In this document: piece by piece, positions 36,020 through 45,393 of the stretch
How positions within the stretch are numbered: the stretch's first letter is position 1
Layout of the letters: each line of letters opens with the position of its first letter
From: Telluria beijingensis
Lineage (GTDB): Bacteria; Pseudomonadota; Gammaproteobacteria; Burkholderiales; Burkholderiaceae_D
DNA length: 64,000 nt
NCBI RefSeq assembly: GCF_030770395.1
Contig: NZ_CP132480.1
Coordinates: forward strand, 350,153-414,152
Direction: 5' to 3'
Notes under the pieces: generated by a model
What the model was told of the DNA's origin: nothing
The model's input: only the letters and a program-made list of their open reading frames with translations
Databases searched by the model: none
Position numbers and translations under genes: made by a program

Positions 36020-36400
36020 TTATTTCAGGTGATCCGAAATGAGCTTGGTCATTTCGAACATCGAGACTTGTTCCTTGCCGCCGAAAACGGCTTTCAGCTT
36101 GTCGTCGGCATTGATCATGCGGCGATTCGCTGCATCTTGCAGGTCTTTCGACTTGATGTAATCCCAGACCTTCTTGGTCACTTCGGTGCGCGGCAGCGGC
36201 TTGTCGCCGACGACGGCGGCCAGCGTGGCGGACGGGGTCATGGCTTTCATGAAAGCAGCATTTGGCTTGCGCGCCGCTGCCGGCTTATCGGCCGACTTGG
36301 CTGCTGGTGCTGCCTTTTTTGCTGCCGGCTTGGCCGCTGCAGCAGGCTTGGCAGCGGCTTTTTTTGCTGGCGCTGCAGTGGTTTTTTTGGCTGTTGCCAT
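36020..36400 (-). CDS. SWIB/MDM2-domain protein with lysine/alanine-rich histone-H1-like N-terminus
   Basis: 126 residues from ATG 36400 (ribosome-binding site AGGAGG upstream). Residues 1-50 are almost only Lys, Ala and Pro in AAKPAAKKAAP-type repeats, like the tail of histone H1. Residues about 55-126 form a SWIB domain: AVVGDKPLPRTEVTKKVWDY and LQDAANRRMINADDKLKAVF. Small SWIB proteins of this kind are found in beta-proteobacteria and Chlamydiae and are thought to bind DNA or chromatin-like complexes, but their function is not settled. The A-K repeats are typical of nucleoid-associated proteins. Confidence 0.88.
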   Translation of the reverse strand: MATAKKTTAAPAKKAAAKPAAAAKPAAKKAAPAAKSADKPAAARKPNAAFMKAMTPSATLAAVVGDKPLPRTEVTKKVWDYIKSKDLQDAANRRMINADDKLKAVFGGKEQVSMFEMTKLISDHLK

Positions 36401-36577
36401 CTTCGAGCCTCCTAAAACGAACACGTGGAAAAGTGCGTAATTTATCGCACGCCTATATTGGTAGCGTTTTACAGAACGTGCAAGTCTTTTTCAAAACTTT
36501 TTCACTCTTAAAACCGGCCAAATGGGCGTTATCGCACACAACAACGCATGAGAGCGAAAAATCGCTGACACGGGATG

Positions 36578-36613
36578 AAAAAAAACCGCGCAAAGCGATA
36601 CTTTGCGCGGTTT
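36578..36613 (-). terminator. Intrinsic terminator of ffh
   Basis: Read on the - strand: AAACCGCGCAAAG, loop TATCG, CTTTGCGCGG, then a run of eight T with one preceding stem T. It lies 20 bases after the ffh stop codon. Confidence 0.9.
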
Positions 36614-36632
36614 CTGGCGATAGACATGCAGA

Positions 36633-38000
36633 TTAACGCATGCCGGGCATCATGCCCTTCATCCCGCGCATCATCTTCATCAGGCCGCCGCCCTTGAGCT
36701 TTTTCATCATGGTCTGCATCTGGTCGTACTGGTTCAGCATGCGGTTGACTTCCTGCACCTGGACGCCGGCGCCGGCCGCGATGCGGCGCTTGCGGTTGGC
36801 CTTGATCAGCTCGGGCTTGGCGCGCTCGTGCGGGGTCATCGAATCGATGATGCCCACCATGCGCCGCACGGATTTCTCGGCCTGGTCCATATTGGCGCCG
36901 GCTGCCGCCTGCTGGAACTGGGCCGGGAGTTTATCCATCAGGCCGGCCATGCCGCCCATTTTCTTCATCTGCGTGAGCTGCGCCTTGAAGTCGTTCATGT
37001 CGAAACGGCCGCCGACCTTGATCTTGTTGGCCAGTTCAGCCGCCGCCTCGGCGTCGACGCCCTTGCGCGCTTCTTCGACCAGCGCCAGGATGTCGCCCAT
37101 GCCCAGCACGCGGTTGGCCATGCGGGTGGGGTCGAACGCCTCCAGGCCGTCGAGTTTTTCGGACACGCCGGCGAACTTGATCGGCTTGCCGGTCACGTGA
37201 CGCACCGACAGCGCCGCGCCGCCGCGCGAATCGCCATCGAGCTTGGTCAGCACGATGCCGGTCAGGGGCAGGGCGTCGTTGAAGGCCTTGGCGGTATTGA
37301 TCGCATCCTGGCCCAGCATCGCGTCGACCACGAACAGCGTTTCCACCGGGTTGACGGCGCCGTGGACGGCGGCGATTTCCTTCATCATCGCTTCGTCGAT
37401 GCCCAGGCGGCCGGCGGTGTCGATGATTAGGACGTCGTGGTAATGCTTCTTGGCCCAATCGAGCGCATTGCGGGCGATGTCGACCGGCTTGTCGCTGGCG
37501 GTGGACGGGAAGAAGTCGGCGCCCACCTGCTTGGTGACGGATTCGAGCTGGGCGATCGCGGCGGGGCGATACACGTCGGCCGAGACGGTCAGGACCTTCT
37601 TCTTCTTTTGCTCCTTGAGGTACTTGGCCAGTTTGCCGGTGGTCGTGGTTTTACCCACACCCTGCAGGCCGGCCATCAGGATGATCGCCGGTGGCTGCTG
37701 GGCGAAGGAGAGTTGGGTGGCCTCGGGTCCGAGGTCGGCGCCCATCAGGGCGGCCAGCTCTTTCTGCACCACGCCGACCAGGGCCTGGCCGGGCGACAGC
37801 GAGCCGACGACTTCTTCGCCCAGGGCTTTTTCCTTGACCTTGGCGATGAATTCGCGCACCGCCGGCAGCGCCACGTCGGCCTCGAGCAGGGCCATGCGCA
37901 CTTCGCGCAGCATCTCCGCGGTGTTCGCCTCGGTCAGGCGGGCCTCGCCGCGCATGGTCTTGACGACCTTGGCAAGGCGTTGGGTGAGGTTATCTAGCAT
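36633..38000 (-). CDS. ffh: Signal recognition particle protein Ffh
   Basis: 455 residues, the normal length. N domain (1-85), G domain with P-loop GLQGVGKTTTTGKLA, DTAGR and TKLDGDSRGG (about 100-295), and a methionine-rich M domain ending in MKKLKGGGLMKMMRGMKGMM. It binds 4.5S RNA and signal sequences of nascent membrane proteins and docks with FtsY. It is transcribed alone, away from the ABC transporter genes, and has a clear terminator. Confidence 0.96.
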   Translation of the reverse strand: MLDNLTQRLAKVVKTMRGEARLTEANTAEMLREVRMALLEADVALPAVREFIAKVKEKALGEEVVGSLSPGQALVGVVQKELAALMGADLGPEATQLSFAQQPPAIILMAGLQGVGKTTTTGKLAKYLKEQKKKKVLTVSADVYRPAAIAQLESVTKQVGADFFPSTASDKPVDIARNALDWAKKHYHDVLIIDTAGRLGIDEAMMKEIAAVHGAVNPVETLFVVDAMLGQDAINTAKAFNDALPLTGIVLTKLDGDSRGGAALSVRHVTGKPIKFAGVSEKLDGLEAFDPTRMANRVLGMGDILALVEEARKGVDAEAAAELANKIKVGGRFDMNDFKAQLTQMKKMGGMAGLMDKLPAQFQQAAAGANMDQAEKSVRRMVGIIDSMTPHERAKPELIKANRKRRIAAGAGVQVQEVNRMLNQYDQMQTMMKKLKGGGLMKMMRGMKGMMPGMR

Positions 38001-38223
38001 GTTCTACCTAATAGAAGAAAGCGCAATTCTGGACTGGCGCAAACGCCAATGTGCCATTTTACCGTCTCCCGGCCCACTCGGGCCGAACCACGACTGTCCC
38101 GTCGATTTTTCCCGAATGCTCTCGCCTTTTGGCATACCGCAAACCTGACCGGCGGCCGCCATGGTGTATTGCCTACTCGCCTTTCCGGCAAGCATTAATT
38201 CAATCGCGAGGAGGAGAACCATC

Positions 38224-39198
38224 ATGGTGGGGATGATTAGTAAGACATTAGTTGCACTTGCCCTAGTGGCCGCGCTCGGCAGCGCGGCGGCCCAGGACGT
38301 GGTGCGGCTGGGGAACCTGAAGCTGGCCCATTTCGGCGCAGTGTCCTATATAAAGGAGATCGCGCCGGGCTGCGGCATCCGGGTCGAGGAAAAGATGTTC
38401 GCCAAGGGCCTGGATATCATGCAGGCCATCATCGCCGGCGAACTGGACGTGGGCGCCACGGCGTCGGAAGCGGCGATCCAGGGCCGCGCCGGCGGGGCCC
38501 AGGTGGTGGTGGTCGCCGGTTTCGCGCGCGGCGGGGCGCGGCTGGTGGCGCGGCCCGACCTGAAGATCGCGAATGTGGCCCAGCTCAAGGGCCGGCGGGT
38601 GGGCGTCACCCGCGGCGGCATCCAGGAAGTGCTGCTGATGGCCGAACTGGCGCGACACGGGCTGACCTCCGACACGACCGGCCGCAAGGACGTGCAACTG
38701 GTGTACCTGTCCTATCCCGAACTGAACCAGGCGCTGCAGGGCCGGCATATCGACGCCATGATGCAGTCCGAGCCGCAATCCTCGCAGGCGATCAATATGG
38801 GTTTCGGGGTCGAGGTGATGAAACCCTATGGCACGCCGATCGGCGAACCGGTGCGCACCATGGTCATGACCGAGAAGTTCTACCGCGAGCGCCGCCCGCT
38901 GGCCGAGAAGTTCATGCGCTGCTTCGTGCAGGCCACGCGCACCTTCATCGACCGGCCCGACATCGCCGAGCACTACGTGCGCCAGGCGATGTTCAAGGGC
39001 CAGATTTCGGTCGCCGACTTCCGCGCCGCGATGGCCAACTCGCCGTATTCCTACGACATCACGCCCCAGCACATCCAGGTCACGACCGACGTCATGGCGC
39101 AGACCGGCGTGGGGCGCATGGCGCGTCCGCCGCTGGCCAGCGACTGGGTCCGCACCGACCTGCTGGCCTCGGCCAAGAAAAGCCTCAACATCCAATAA
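38224..39198 (+). CDS. ABC transporter substrate-binding protein (nitrate/sulfonate/taurine type)
   Basis: 324 residues from ATG 38224, which follows GAGGAGGAG. A Sec signal (KTLVALALVAALGSAAAQ) precedes an NMT1/SsuA-like periplasmic binding protein: VRLGNLKLAHFGAV, MQAIIAGELDVGATASEAAI and LKGRRVGVTRGGIQEVLLM. It delivers a small ligand to the permease and ATPase encoded next. The ligand cannot be named: members of this group bind nitrate, alkanesulfonates, taurine, thiamine precursors or riboflavin-like compounds. Confidence 0.86.
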   Translation: MVGMISKTLVALALVAALGSAAAQDVVRLGNLKLAHFGAVSYIKEIAPGCGIRVEEKMFAKGLDIMQAIIAGELDVGATASEAAIQGRAGGAQVVVVAGFARGGARLVARPDLKIANVAQLKGRRVGVTRGGIQEVLLMAELARHGLTSDTTGRKDVQLVYLSYPELNQALQGRHIDAMMQSEPQSSQAINMGFGVEVMKPYGTPIGEPVRTMVMTEKFYRERRPLAEKFMRCFVQATRTFIDRPDIAEHYVRQAMFKGQISVADFRAAMANSPYSYDITPQHIQVTTDVMAQTGVGRMARPPLASDWVRTDLLASAKKSLNIQ

Positions 39199-39210
39199 GC
39201 GAGCGAGATC

Positions 39211-40068
39211 ATGGAACGCATCGAACGACGCAAGACGCCGCGCAGGACGCCGGTCCGTTGGAACGACGCCGCCACCGGCCTGGTGGTGCCGGTGCTGGCG
39301 ATCGCCCTCTGGCAATGGGTGGCCGCCAGCGGCCTGGTCGACCGCCAGGTGCTGCCGGCGCCGCTGGACGTGTGGCGCAAGTGGGTCGATTACCTGCTGC
39401 CGCTCGAGCCCTTCGCCCAGTACACCGACGGCGGCTGGTTCGCATGGGCGCTGTCGGGCGAGCTGCCGGTCGACATCGTCGCCAGTCTGTACCGGGTGGT
39501 GGTCGGCTTCGCCATCGGCGCCGGGCTGGCACTGCCGCTCGGGCTGGCGATGGGCGCCAGTCCCCGCGTGCACGCCTGGATGAATCCCCTGGTCCAGGTG
39601 CTGCGGCCGATCCCGCCGATCGCCTACATCCCGCTGGCGATGCTGTGGTTCGGGCTGGGCAATCCGCCGGCCGTGTTCCTGATCGCGATCGGCGCCTTCT
39701 TCCCGGTCCTGATGAACACGATCGCCGGCGTGCGCCAGGTGGACGGCATCTACCTGCGCGCAGCCAACAACCTCGGGGCCGGCAAGCTGACGATCTTCCT
39801 GCGGGTGATCCTGCCGGCGGCGGTGCCCTACATCCTGTCCGGCGTGCGGATCGGGATCGGCACCGCCTTCATCGTCGTGATCGTGGCCGAGATGATCGCC
39901 GTGAACAGTGGGCTGGGGTTCCGCATATCGGAAGCGCGCGAGTATTTCTGGTCCGAAAAGGTCATCGCCGGGATGATCAGCATCGGCGTGCTGGGGCTGG
40001 TGATCGACATCGGCGTCAATCGGTTGAACAACTATCTGCTGCGCTGGCACCGCGGCCTGGAGCACTGA
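39211..40068 (+). CDS. ABC transporter permease (SsuC/TauC type)
   Basis: 285 residues with six to seven membrane helices. The cytoplasmic EAA loop reads AANNLGAGKLTIFLRVILPAA, typical of the BPD_transp_1 domain. A hydrophilic N-terminus (MERIERRKTPRRTP) precedes the first helix. It starts 12 bases after the binding-protein gene and ends one base before the ATPase ATG, so the three genes form a compact importer operon. Confidence 0.9.
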   Translation: MERIERRKTPRRTPVRWNDAATGLVVPVLAIALWQWVAASGLVDRQVLPAPLDVWRKWVDYLLPLEPFAQYTDGGWFAWALSGELPVDIVASLYRVVVGFAIGAGLALPLGLAMGASPRVHAWMNPLVQVLRPIPPIAYIPLAMLWFGLGNPPAVFLIAIGAFFPVLMNTIAGVRQVDGIYLRAANNLGAGKLTIFLRVILPAAVPYILSGVRIGIGTAFIVVIVAEMIAVNSGLGFRISEAREYFWSEKVIAGMISIGVLGLVIDIGVNRLNNYLLRWHRGLEH

Positions 40069-40069
40069 C

Positions 40070-40867
40070 ATGAGCGACATCCACATCCGTATCGAAGGCG
40101 TCAACAAGGTATTCGGTGGCGAAGGCCACGAAGTGGTGGCCCTGCAGGACATCGACCTGAAGATCCCGCGCGGGCAGTTCGTCTGCCTGCTCGGACCGTC
40201 CGGCTGCGGCAAGTCGACCCTGCTCAATGCGGTGGCCGGCTTCGCGCCGCCGTCGTCCGGGACGATCCTGGTCGACGGCCGCCCGGTCACCGGGCCGGGG
40301 CCGCAGCGCGGCATGGTGTTCCAGGAATACGCGCTGTTTCCCTGGATGACAGTCGAGCAGAACATCCGCTTCGGCCTGGAGATCAAGCGCATGCGCGGGC
40401 CCGAGATCGAGCGCCGGGTCGATGAACTGCTGCGCATGCTGTCGCTGGCCGATTTCCGCACCCGCTACCCGAAAGACCTGTCGGGCGGCATGCGCCAGCG
40501 GGTGGCGATTGCGCGCGTGCTGGCGCTCGATTCGCCGGTCCTCCTGATGGACGAACCGTTCGGCGCGCTCGACGCGCTCACCCGGCGCAACCTGCAGGAC
40601 GAGCTGCTGCGCCTGTGGGGCGAGTTGAACAAGACGATCCTGTTCGTCACCCACAGCATCGAGGAGGCGATCTACCTGGCCGACCGCATCGTCGTGATGA
40701 CGTACCGGCCGGGGACGATCAAGCGCGACCTGACGCTCGATCTACAGCGCCCGCGCGACCCGGCGGCGTCGGAATTCAACCAGCTCAAGCGCGAACTGGG
40801 GTTGATGGTGATGGAAGAGCAGCAGCGGCATCACAACGACGAGTTGCGGATGGCGGCGGTGGATTGA
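40070..40867 (+). CDS. ABC transporter ATP-binding protein (SsuB/TauB type)
   Basis: 265 residues. Walker A GPSGCGKST at 42-50, Q-loop near VFQEYALFPW, signature LSGGMRQRVAIARVLAL near residue 140, Walker B VLLMDEPFGALDAL and the switch histidine in FVTHSIEEAI. It powers the importer encoded by the two upstream genes. The subgroup (nitrate/sulfonate/taurine) fits the binding protein. Confidence 0.93.
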   Translation: MSDIHIRIEGVNKVFGGEGHEVVALQDIDLKIPRGQFVCLLGPSGCGKSTLLNAVAGFAPPSSGTILVDGRPVTGPGPQRGMVFQEYALFPWMTVEQNIRFGLEIKRMRGPEIERRVDELLRMLSLADFRTRYPKDLSGGMRQRVAIARVLALDSPVLLMDEPFGALDALTRRNLQDELLRLWGELNKTILFVTHSIEEAIYLADRIVVMTYRPGTIKRDLTLDLQRPRDPAASEFNQLKRELGLMVMEEQQRHHNDELRMAAVD

Positions 40868-40951
40868 AGGTCCGCCATATGCATATGCGGCGTTGTCAGC
40901 GGCGGGCAGGGGCCTTCCCCCCGGCGTTCGCCGATGGTGTAGACTCTTATT

Positions 40952-41755
40952 ATGCAGAATTCCCTCTTCCTTGCCGCTGCCTTCCTGTACGCGGTATGCG
41001 CCGTGCTGCCGACGCGGCTGGGCGCCGTCATCTCGGGCGTGACCGCCGGGGCCTGGGCCCTGCATGGCGTCGCGCTCGGCATGGACGTGATGGTGCCGGG
41101 GCGGCTGCGGGTCGGCTTCGCCATCATGATCTCCAGCGCGCTGTGGGTGTCGGTGGCCGCCTACTGGTTCGAGAACCGTAATTTCGCCCTCGACGGCATG
41201 CGCCGCCTGGTGATGCCGTTCGCGGCGGCGGCCACCCTGCTGCCGCTGCTGTTCCCGGGCACCCTGACGCCGCTGGCCGGCAAATCCGCCGCCTTCGGCT
41301 GGCATATCGCGGTCGCGGTGCTGGCCTACAGCACCCTGACCATCGCCGCTTTCCATGCCGTGCTGATGGCACTGCAAGAGACGCGGCTGCACACCCGCAC
41401 CGCCGGCGGCGGCTGGTTTGGCTCCGCGCTCGACCAGCTCCCGGCGCTGCTCACCATGGAAAAACTGTTGTTCCGTGTGATCTGGATCGGCTTCGTCTTG
41501 CTCAGTCTGACGGTATTGTCGGGCTTCGTGTTCTCCGAACAGGTGTTCGGCCGGCCGCTGCTGCTCGACCACAAGAGCGTGTTCGCGCTGCTCTCGTGGG
41601 CGCTGTTCGCGGCGCTGCTGGCCGGGCGCAGGTGGCAGGGCTGGCGCGGCAAGACCGCGCTGCGCTTCACGCTGGCAGGCTTCGCCACCCTGGCGCTGGC
41701 CTACGTCGGTAGCCGCTTCGTGCTCGAAGTCGTCCTGCACAGGGGAGTCTACTGA
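40952..41755 (+). CDS. CcsA/YpjD-like cytochrome c assembly family membrane protein
   Basis: 267 residues, about eight hydrophobic helices. The GKSAAFGWHIAVAVLAYSTL segment and LLDHKSVFALLSWALFAALL carry the conserved histidines of the CcsA/CcmC-like fold, which binds heme in related proteins. E. coli YpjD, encoded near ffh, is the nearest named protein. It overlaps the next gene by one base (TGATG). Function in this subgroup is not well known; heme handling is inferred from the family. Confidence 0.84.
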   Translation: MQNSLFLAAAFLYAVCAVLPTRLGAVISGVTAGAWALHGVALGMDVMVPGRLRVGFAIMISSALWVSVAAYWFENRNFALDGMRRLVMPFAAAATLLPLLFPGTLTPLAGKSAAFGWHIAVAVLAYSTLTIAAFHAVLMALQETRLHTRTAGGGWFGSALDQLPALLTMEKLLFRVIWIGFVLLSLTVLSGFVFSEQVFGRPLLLDHKSVFALLSWALFAALLAGRRWQGWRGKTALRFTLAGFATLALAYVGSRFVLEVVLHRGVY

Positions 41756-42003
41756 TGCGTATCTTGTTCTGGATTGCCCTCATCGTCCTCATCGTCTTCG
41801 CCGTGCGCAGCAAGCTGCGCGCGATGGCCAAGAAGCATGGGGCACCGCCCAATATGCAGCGCGGCCCGGCCGCGCCACCCGGCCAGATCGAGGCCATGGC
41901 CCAGTGCGCCCACTGCGGCATGTACTTCCCGGCCTCCGAGTCGGTGCATGCCGACGGCCAGGACTACTGCTCGCCAGGCCACGTGCGCCTGCCGCCCAAG
42001 TAG
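41755..42003 (+). CDS. PP0621-family small membrane-anchored protein
   Basis: 82 residues: one N-terminal membrane helix (ILFWIALIVLIVFAV) and a cytosolic tail with MAQCAHCGMYFPASESVHAD and YCSPGH. The two cysteine pairs (C-x2-C and a later Cys-His) suggest a small zinc-ribbon-like fold. The pattern matches the PP0621 family, typically encoded beside pilS/pilR in beta- and gamma-proteobacteria. It overlaps the CcsA-like gene by one base and abuts the PilS start. Function unknown. Confidence 0.85.
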   Translation: MRILFWIALIVLIVFAVRSKLRAMAKKHGAPPNMQRGPAAPPGQIEAMAQCAHCGMYFPASESVHADGQDYCSPGHVRLPPK

Positions 42004-43656
42004 TTGAAAGCCTCGTCCGGCAAGCTGTCGCTGGGAGCGCGGGCCACCTTGTGGCGCTCGCTCCAGACCTTCACCGTCACCCGCATCCTCATCGCCCTGG
42101 TGCTGCTGCTGTACCTGGGCGTCGACCTGGAGAGCGGCGCCTTGCGGCCCGACCCGGTCAATACCGAGACCTGCGTGTTCTACGTGCTGGCGGCGGCGCT
42201 GTTCGCACTGGCGGCGCGCTGGCAGCACCGCTTCCTGATCCAGCTCGGCGTGCAGATCGGGATCGACCTGGCGGTGATCTCTCTGCTGTACATCGCCGCC
42301 GGCGGCATGCGCAGCGGCCTGGGCATCCTGTACCTGTTCCCGCTGGCCGGCGCCGCGATCCTGGCGCCGCTGCTGCTGGCGCTGTTCTCGGCGGCGGTCG
42401 CGACCCTGTTCCTGCTCGGCCTGAACTTGTGGCAGCTGGTGGTCGAGGGGCGCGATCCGCCGCTGATGCAGGCCGGCCTGTTCGGCGCCGCCTTCTTCGC
42501 CGGCGTGCTGGTGGTCAACCGGCTGGCGGCGCGCCTGCTCAAGCAAGAGGAACTGGCGTCCCAGCGCGGCGCCGACCTGCGTATCCAGCAGGCGATCAAC
42601 GAGATCGTGATCGCCGACGTCGGCGACGGCATCCTGGTGGTGGGCGAGGAGGGCACGGTCTTTACCGGCAACCCGGCGGCGCGCCGCATGCTGGGCCTGG
42701 CCGACGCCGCGGCGTTCTCGCTGCGCGCGGCGCCGGCCTTCGAGCCGGTGGCGCTGGCCTTCGACGCCTGGCTGGCCGCGCCCGACAACCATAAAGCCTT
42801 CGTCACCCTGAAACCCTATCGCGAGGGCGACGGCGCGGGCGAGGTGCGCGGCCGGCGCGACCAGCCGGTGCACCTGAAACTGCGCTTCGCGCGCGTGGCC
42901 GACGGCGGCGAGGCGGCCGGCCGCAGCGTGATCTTCATGCAGGACGTGAGCGCCATCGAGAACCAGGCGCAGCAGCTCAAGCTGGCCTCGATGGGCCGCC
43001 TGACCGCCAGCATCGCACACGAGGTGCGCAATCCGCTGTCGGCGATCGGCCACGCCACCGCGCTGCTGGCCGAAGACCTGCACGGCCCGGCCGAGGTGCG
43101 CCTGCTGAAGATCGTGGGCGACAATGTCGACCGCGTGAACCGCATGGTGGAAGACATCCTGCAGCTGTCGCGCAAGGCCCAGCCGAACGGCGAGCCGGTG
43201 GCGCTCGGCGCCTTCCTGGAGCAGCTGAAGGCCGAGTTCTGCGAAATCCATGGTATTGCGGCCGATATCGTCTATATAGGCGATCCGGGCGGTAGCGCGG
43301 TGCGCTTCGACCCGCTGCACCTGCACGAGGTGCTACTGAATCTGCTGAACAATGCGGTGCGCTACGCCAGCCGCCAGTCGGCCAGCATCCGCATCTTCCC
43401 GGCGCGCGACGCCGCCGGGCGGCGCGAGCTGCACGTGCAGGACGACGGCCCCGGCATCACGCCAGAAGTGCGCGACCACCTGTTCGAGCCCTTCTATACT
43501 ACGTCGAGCAAGGGGACCGGCCTGGGACTCTACCTGGCGCGCGAGCTGTGCCTGAACAACGATGCGAAACTCGATTATGAATACCGGTTCGACCCATCCG
43601 CGCTGGGGCCGCGCAAGGCCAGCGGCCGCTTTGTCATCACCTTCGCCCTGGACTAG
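42004..43656 (+). CDS. pilS: PilS-like sensor histidine kinase
   Basis: 550 residues. Translation seems to start at a TTG immediately after the stop of the PP0621 gene, because hydrophobic helices begin within 25 residues. About six membrane helices (residues 20-180) are followed by a PAS-like domain (about 195-315), the HisKA helix ASIAHEVRNPLSAIGHA with phospho-acceptor His339, and an HATPase with N-box LNLLNNAVRYA and GTGLGLYLARELC. In the Pil system it senses pilin level in the membrane and phosphorylates PilR. The partner regulator follows after three bases. No pilin genes are in the window. Confidence 0.88.
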   Translation: MKASSGKLSLGARATLWRSLQTFTVTRILIALVLLLYLGVDLESGALRPDPVNTETCVFYVLAAALFALAARWQHRFLIQLGVQIGIDLAVISLLYIAAGGMRSGLGILYLFPLAGAAILAPLLLALFSAAVATLFLLGLNLWQLVVEGRDPPLMQAGLFGAAFFAGVLVVNRLAARLLKQEELASQRGADLRIQQAINEIVIADVGDGILVVGEEGTVFTGNPAARRMLGLADAAAFSLRAAPAFEPVALAFDAWLAAPDNHKAFVTLKPYREGDGAGEVRGRRDQPVHLKLRFARVADGGEAAGRSVIFMQDVSAIENQAQQLKLASMGRLTASIAHEVRNPLSAIGHATALLAEDLHGPAEVRLLKIVGDNVDRVNRMVEDILQLSRKAQPNGEPVALGAFLEQLKAEFCEIHGIAADIVYIGDPGGSAVRFDPLHLHEVLLNLLNNAVRYASRQSASIRIFPARDAAGRRELHVQDDGPGITPEVRDHLFEPFYTTSSKGTGLGLYLARELCLNNDAKLDYEYRFDPSALGPRKASGRFVITFALD

Positions 43657-43659
43657 GCC

Positions 43660-45171
43660 ATGAGCGCGCCCCGCATCCTGGTGCTCGACGACGAAGCCGA
43701 CCTGCGCGAGCTGCTCGAGATCACCCTGCTCAAGATGGGCCTGGACGTCGACAGCGCCGCCACCCTGCGCCAGGCGCGCGCGCTGTTCGACGAGCACGAG
43801 TACGCGCTGGTGTTGACCGATATGCGCCTGCCGGACGGCCTGGGGCTGGAACTGGTGCGCGAGATCGCGGCCTCGGGCAAGGGCACGCCGGTCGCCGTGA
43901 TCACCGCCTACGGCAGCGCCGAGAACGCGGTGGTGGCGCTCAAGGCCGGCGCCTTCGACTATATCGCCAAGCCGGTGGCGCTCGACGCGCTGCGCGTCAT
44001 GGTGCGTTCGGCCCTCAAGTTATCCGAGGGTGGAGGGGCTACGGCTGACGATGGAGCGATTGCGTCGCGCATGATCGGCCACTCGCCTGCAATGCAGGCG
44101 CTGCGGGCGCAGATCGCGCGCCTGGCGCGCTCGATGGCGCCCATTTCCATCACCGGCGAATCGGGCAGCGGCAAGGAACTGGCCGCGCGCGAGATCCACG
44201 CCCAGAGTTCGCGCGCCGCGAAACCCTTCGTGGCGGTGAACTGCGGCGCGATCCCCGAGACCCTGATGGAGGCCGAGTTCTTTGGCTACCGCAAAGGCGC
44301 CTTCACCGGCGCGGCCGAGGAGCGCGACGGCTTCTTCCAGGCGGCCAACGGCGGCACCCTGATGCTGGACGAAGTGGCCGACCTGCCGCTGGCGATGCAG
44401 GTCAAGCTGCTGCGCGCAATCCAGGAACGGCGCGTGCGCAAGATCGGCGCCACCAGCGAAGAACCCGTGGACGTGCGCATCATCAGCGCCACCCACCAGG
44501 ACCTGGCGCGCTGCGTCGAGACCGGCAAGTTCAGGCAAGACCTGTTTTACCGCCTGAACGTGATCGAGCTGGCGCTGCCGCCGCTGCGCGAGCGGCTGGA
44601 CGACCTGGCCCTGCTGGCCGGCGGCATATTGAACCGGCTGGCCGGGCCGGGACAGGCGTCGCTGGGGCCGGGCGTGCTGGAAGCCTTGAAGGCGTATTCC
44701 TTCCCGGGCAATGTGCGCGAACTGGAAAACGTGCTGGAGCGGGCGCTGGCGTTTGCCAACGATGGCGTGATCCAGGTGGGCGACCTGTCGCTCAAGGCGG
44801 CGCGGCCAGTGGAAGCGGGGCGGGGCGAAATAGTCGCGCCGGCGGCGGTTGTGGAACCGGTTTCGCCGGTGTCGAACACCGGTTCTGGTTCGATCCCTGC
44901 TGCGACCACTGTCCCGGCCACCAGCGCGGCTACCATCGCGGCCGTCACCCCGGCCAAACCCGCGACGTCCCCGGCGCCGGTCGCCCTCGGCCCGGCCGAG
45001 TTGCCGAGCAACCTGCCCGAATACCTGGAACAGGTCGAGCGTGACATCATCCAGCGCGCGCTGCAGCAGACCCAGTTCAACCGCACCCAGGCCGCCAGCC
45101 TGCTCGGCATCAGCGTGCGCCAGTTGCGCTACCAGATGCAGAAACTGGACATCTGCGCGCCGGACGACTGA
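43660..45171 (+). CDS. pilR: PilR-like sigma-54-dependent response regulator
   Basis: 503 residues. Receiver domain (1-120) with phospho-acceptor Asp54 in LTDMRLPDG; AAA+ domain (about 140-375) with Walker A GESGSGKE at 166-173 and the sigma-54-contacting GAFTGA; a C-terminal Fis-type helix-turn-helix (FNRTQAASLLGISVRQLRYQ). Between AAA+ and helix-turn-helix lies a long Ala/Thr/Pro/Val-rich linker of about 60 residues (roughly 390-450), longer than usual. It activates RpoN-dependent promoters such as that of the major pilin gene. It follows pilS by three bases. Confidence 0.9.
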   Translation: MSAPRILVLDDEADLRELLEITLLKMGLDVDSAATLRQARALFDEHEYALVLTDMRLPDGLGLELVREIAASGKGTPVAVITAYGSAENAVVALKAGAFDYIAKPVALDALRVMVRSALKLSEGGGATADDGAIASRMIGHSPAMQALRAQIARLARSMAPISITGESGSGKELAAREIHAQSSRAAKPFVAVNCGAIPETLMEAEFFGYRKGAFTGAAEERDGFFQAANGGTLMLDEVADLPLAMQVKLLRAIQERRVRKIGATSEEPVDVRIISATHQDLARCVETGKFRQDLFYRLNVIELALPPLRERLDDLALLAGGILNRLAGPGQASLGPGVLEALKAYSFPGNVRELENVLERALAFANDGVIQVGDLSLKAARPVEAGRGEIVAPAAVVEPVSPVSNTGSGSIPAATTVPATSAATIAAVTPAKPATSPAPVALGPAELPSNLPEYLEQVERDIIQRALQQTQFNRTQAASLLGISVRQLRYQMQKLDICAPDD

Positions 45172-45393
45172 AGCCTGCCGGCGCCGTTCGGTTGCCGGGT
45201 TATGTTACTTTGCGGCAATTATTTTGGTGCATAATGCCCAATGGTAGGGCGGGCCTGCCCTATATTCACGAGTGAAAGAATGGCTAGCCAGTTCGCCATT
45301 TCTCTGCAGATTTTCTGATGTTAGTGCTCGCTCACCGCGAGGCTCCGTTCTTTTGGGCGGCGGCCAAATGTCAAGACTGCACAGACCTTAAAA

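Noticed and set aside
36029..36415. Open frame antisense to the SWIB gene
   Set aside because: Rich in Cys, Gly and Arg because it mirrors Lys/Ala repeats; no support.
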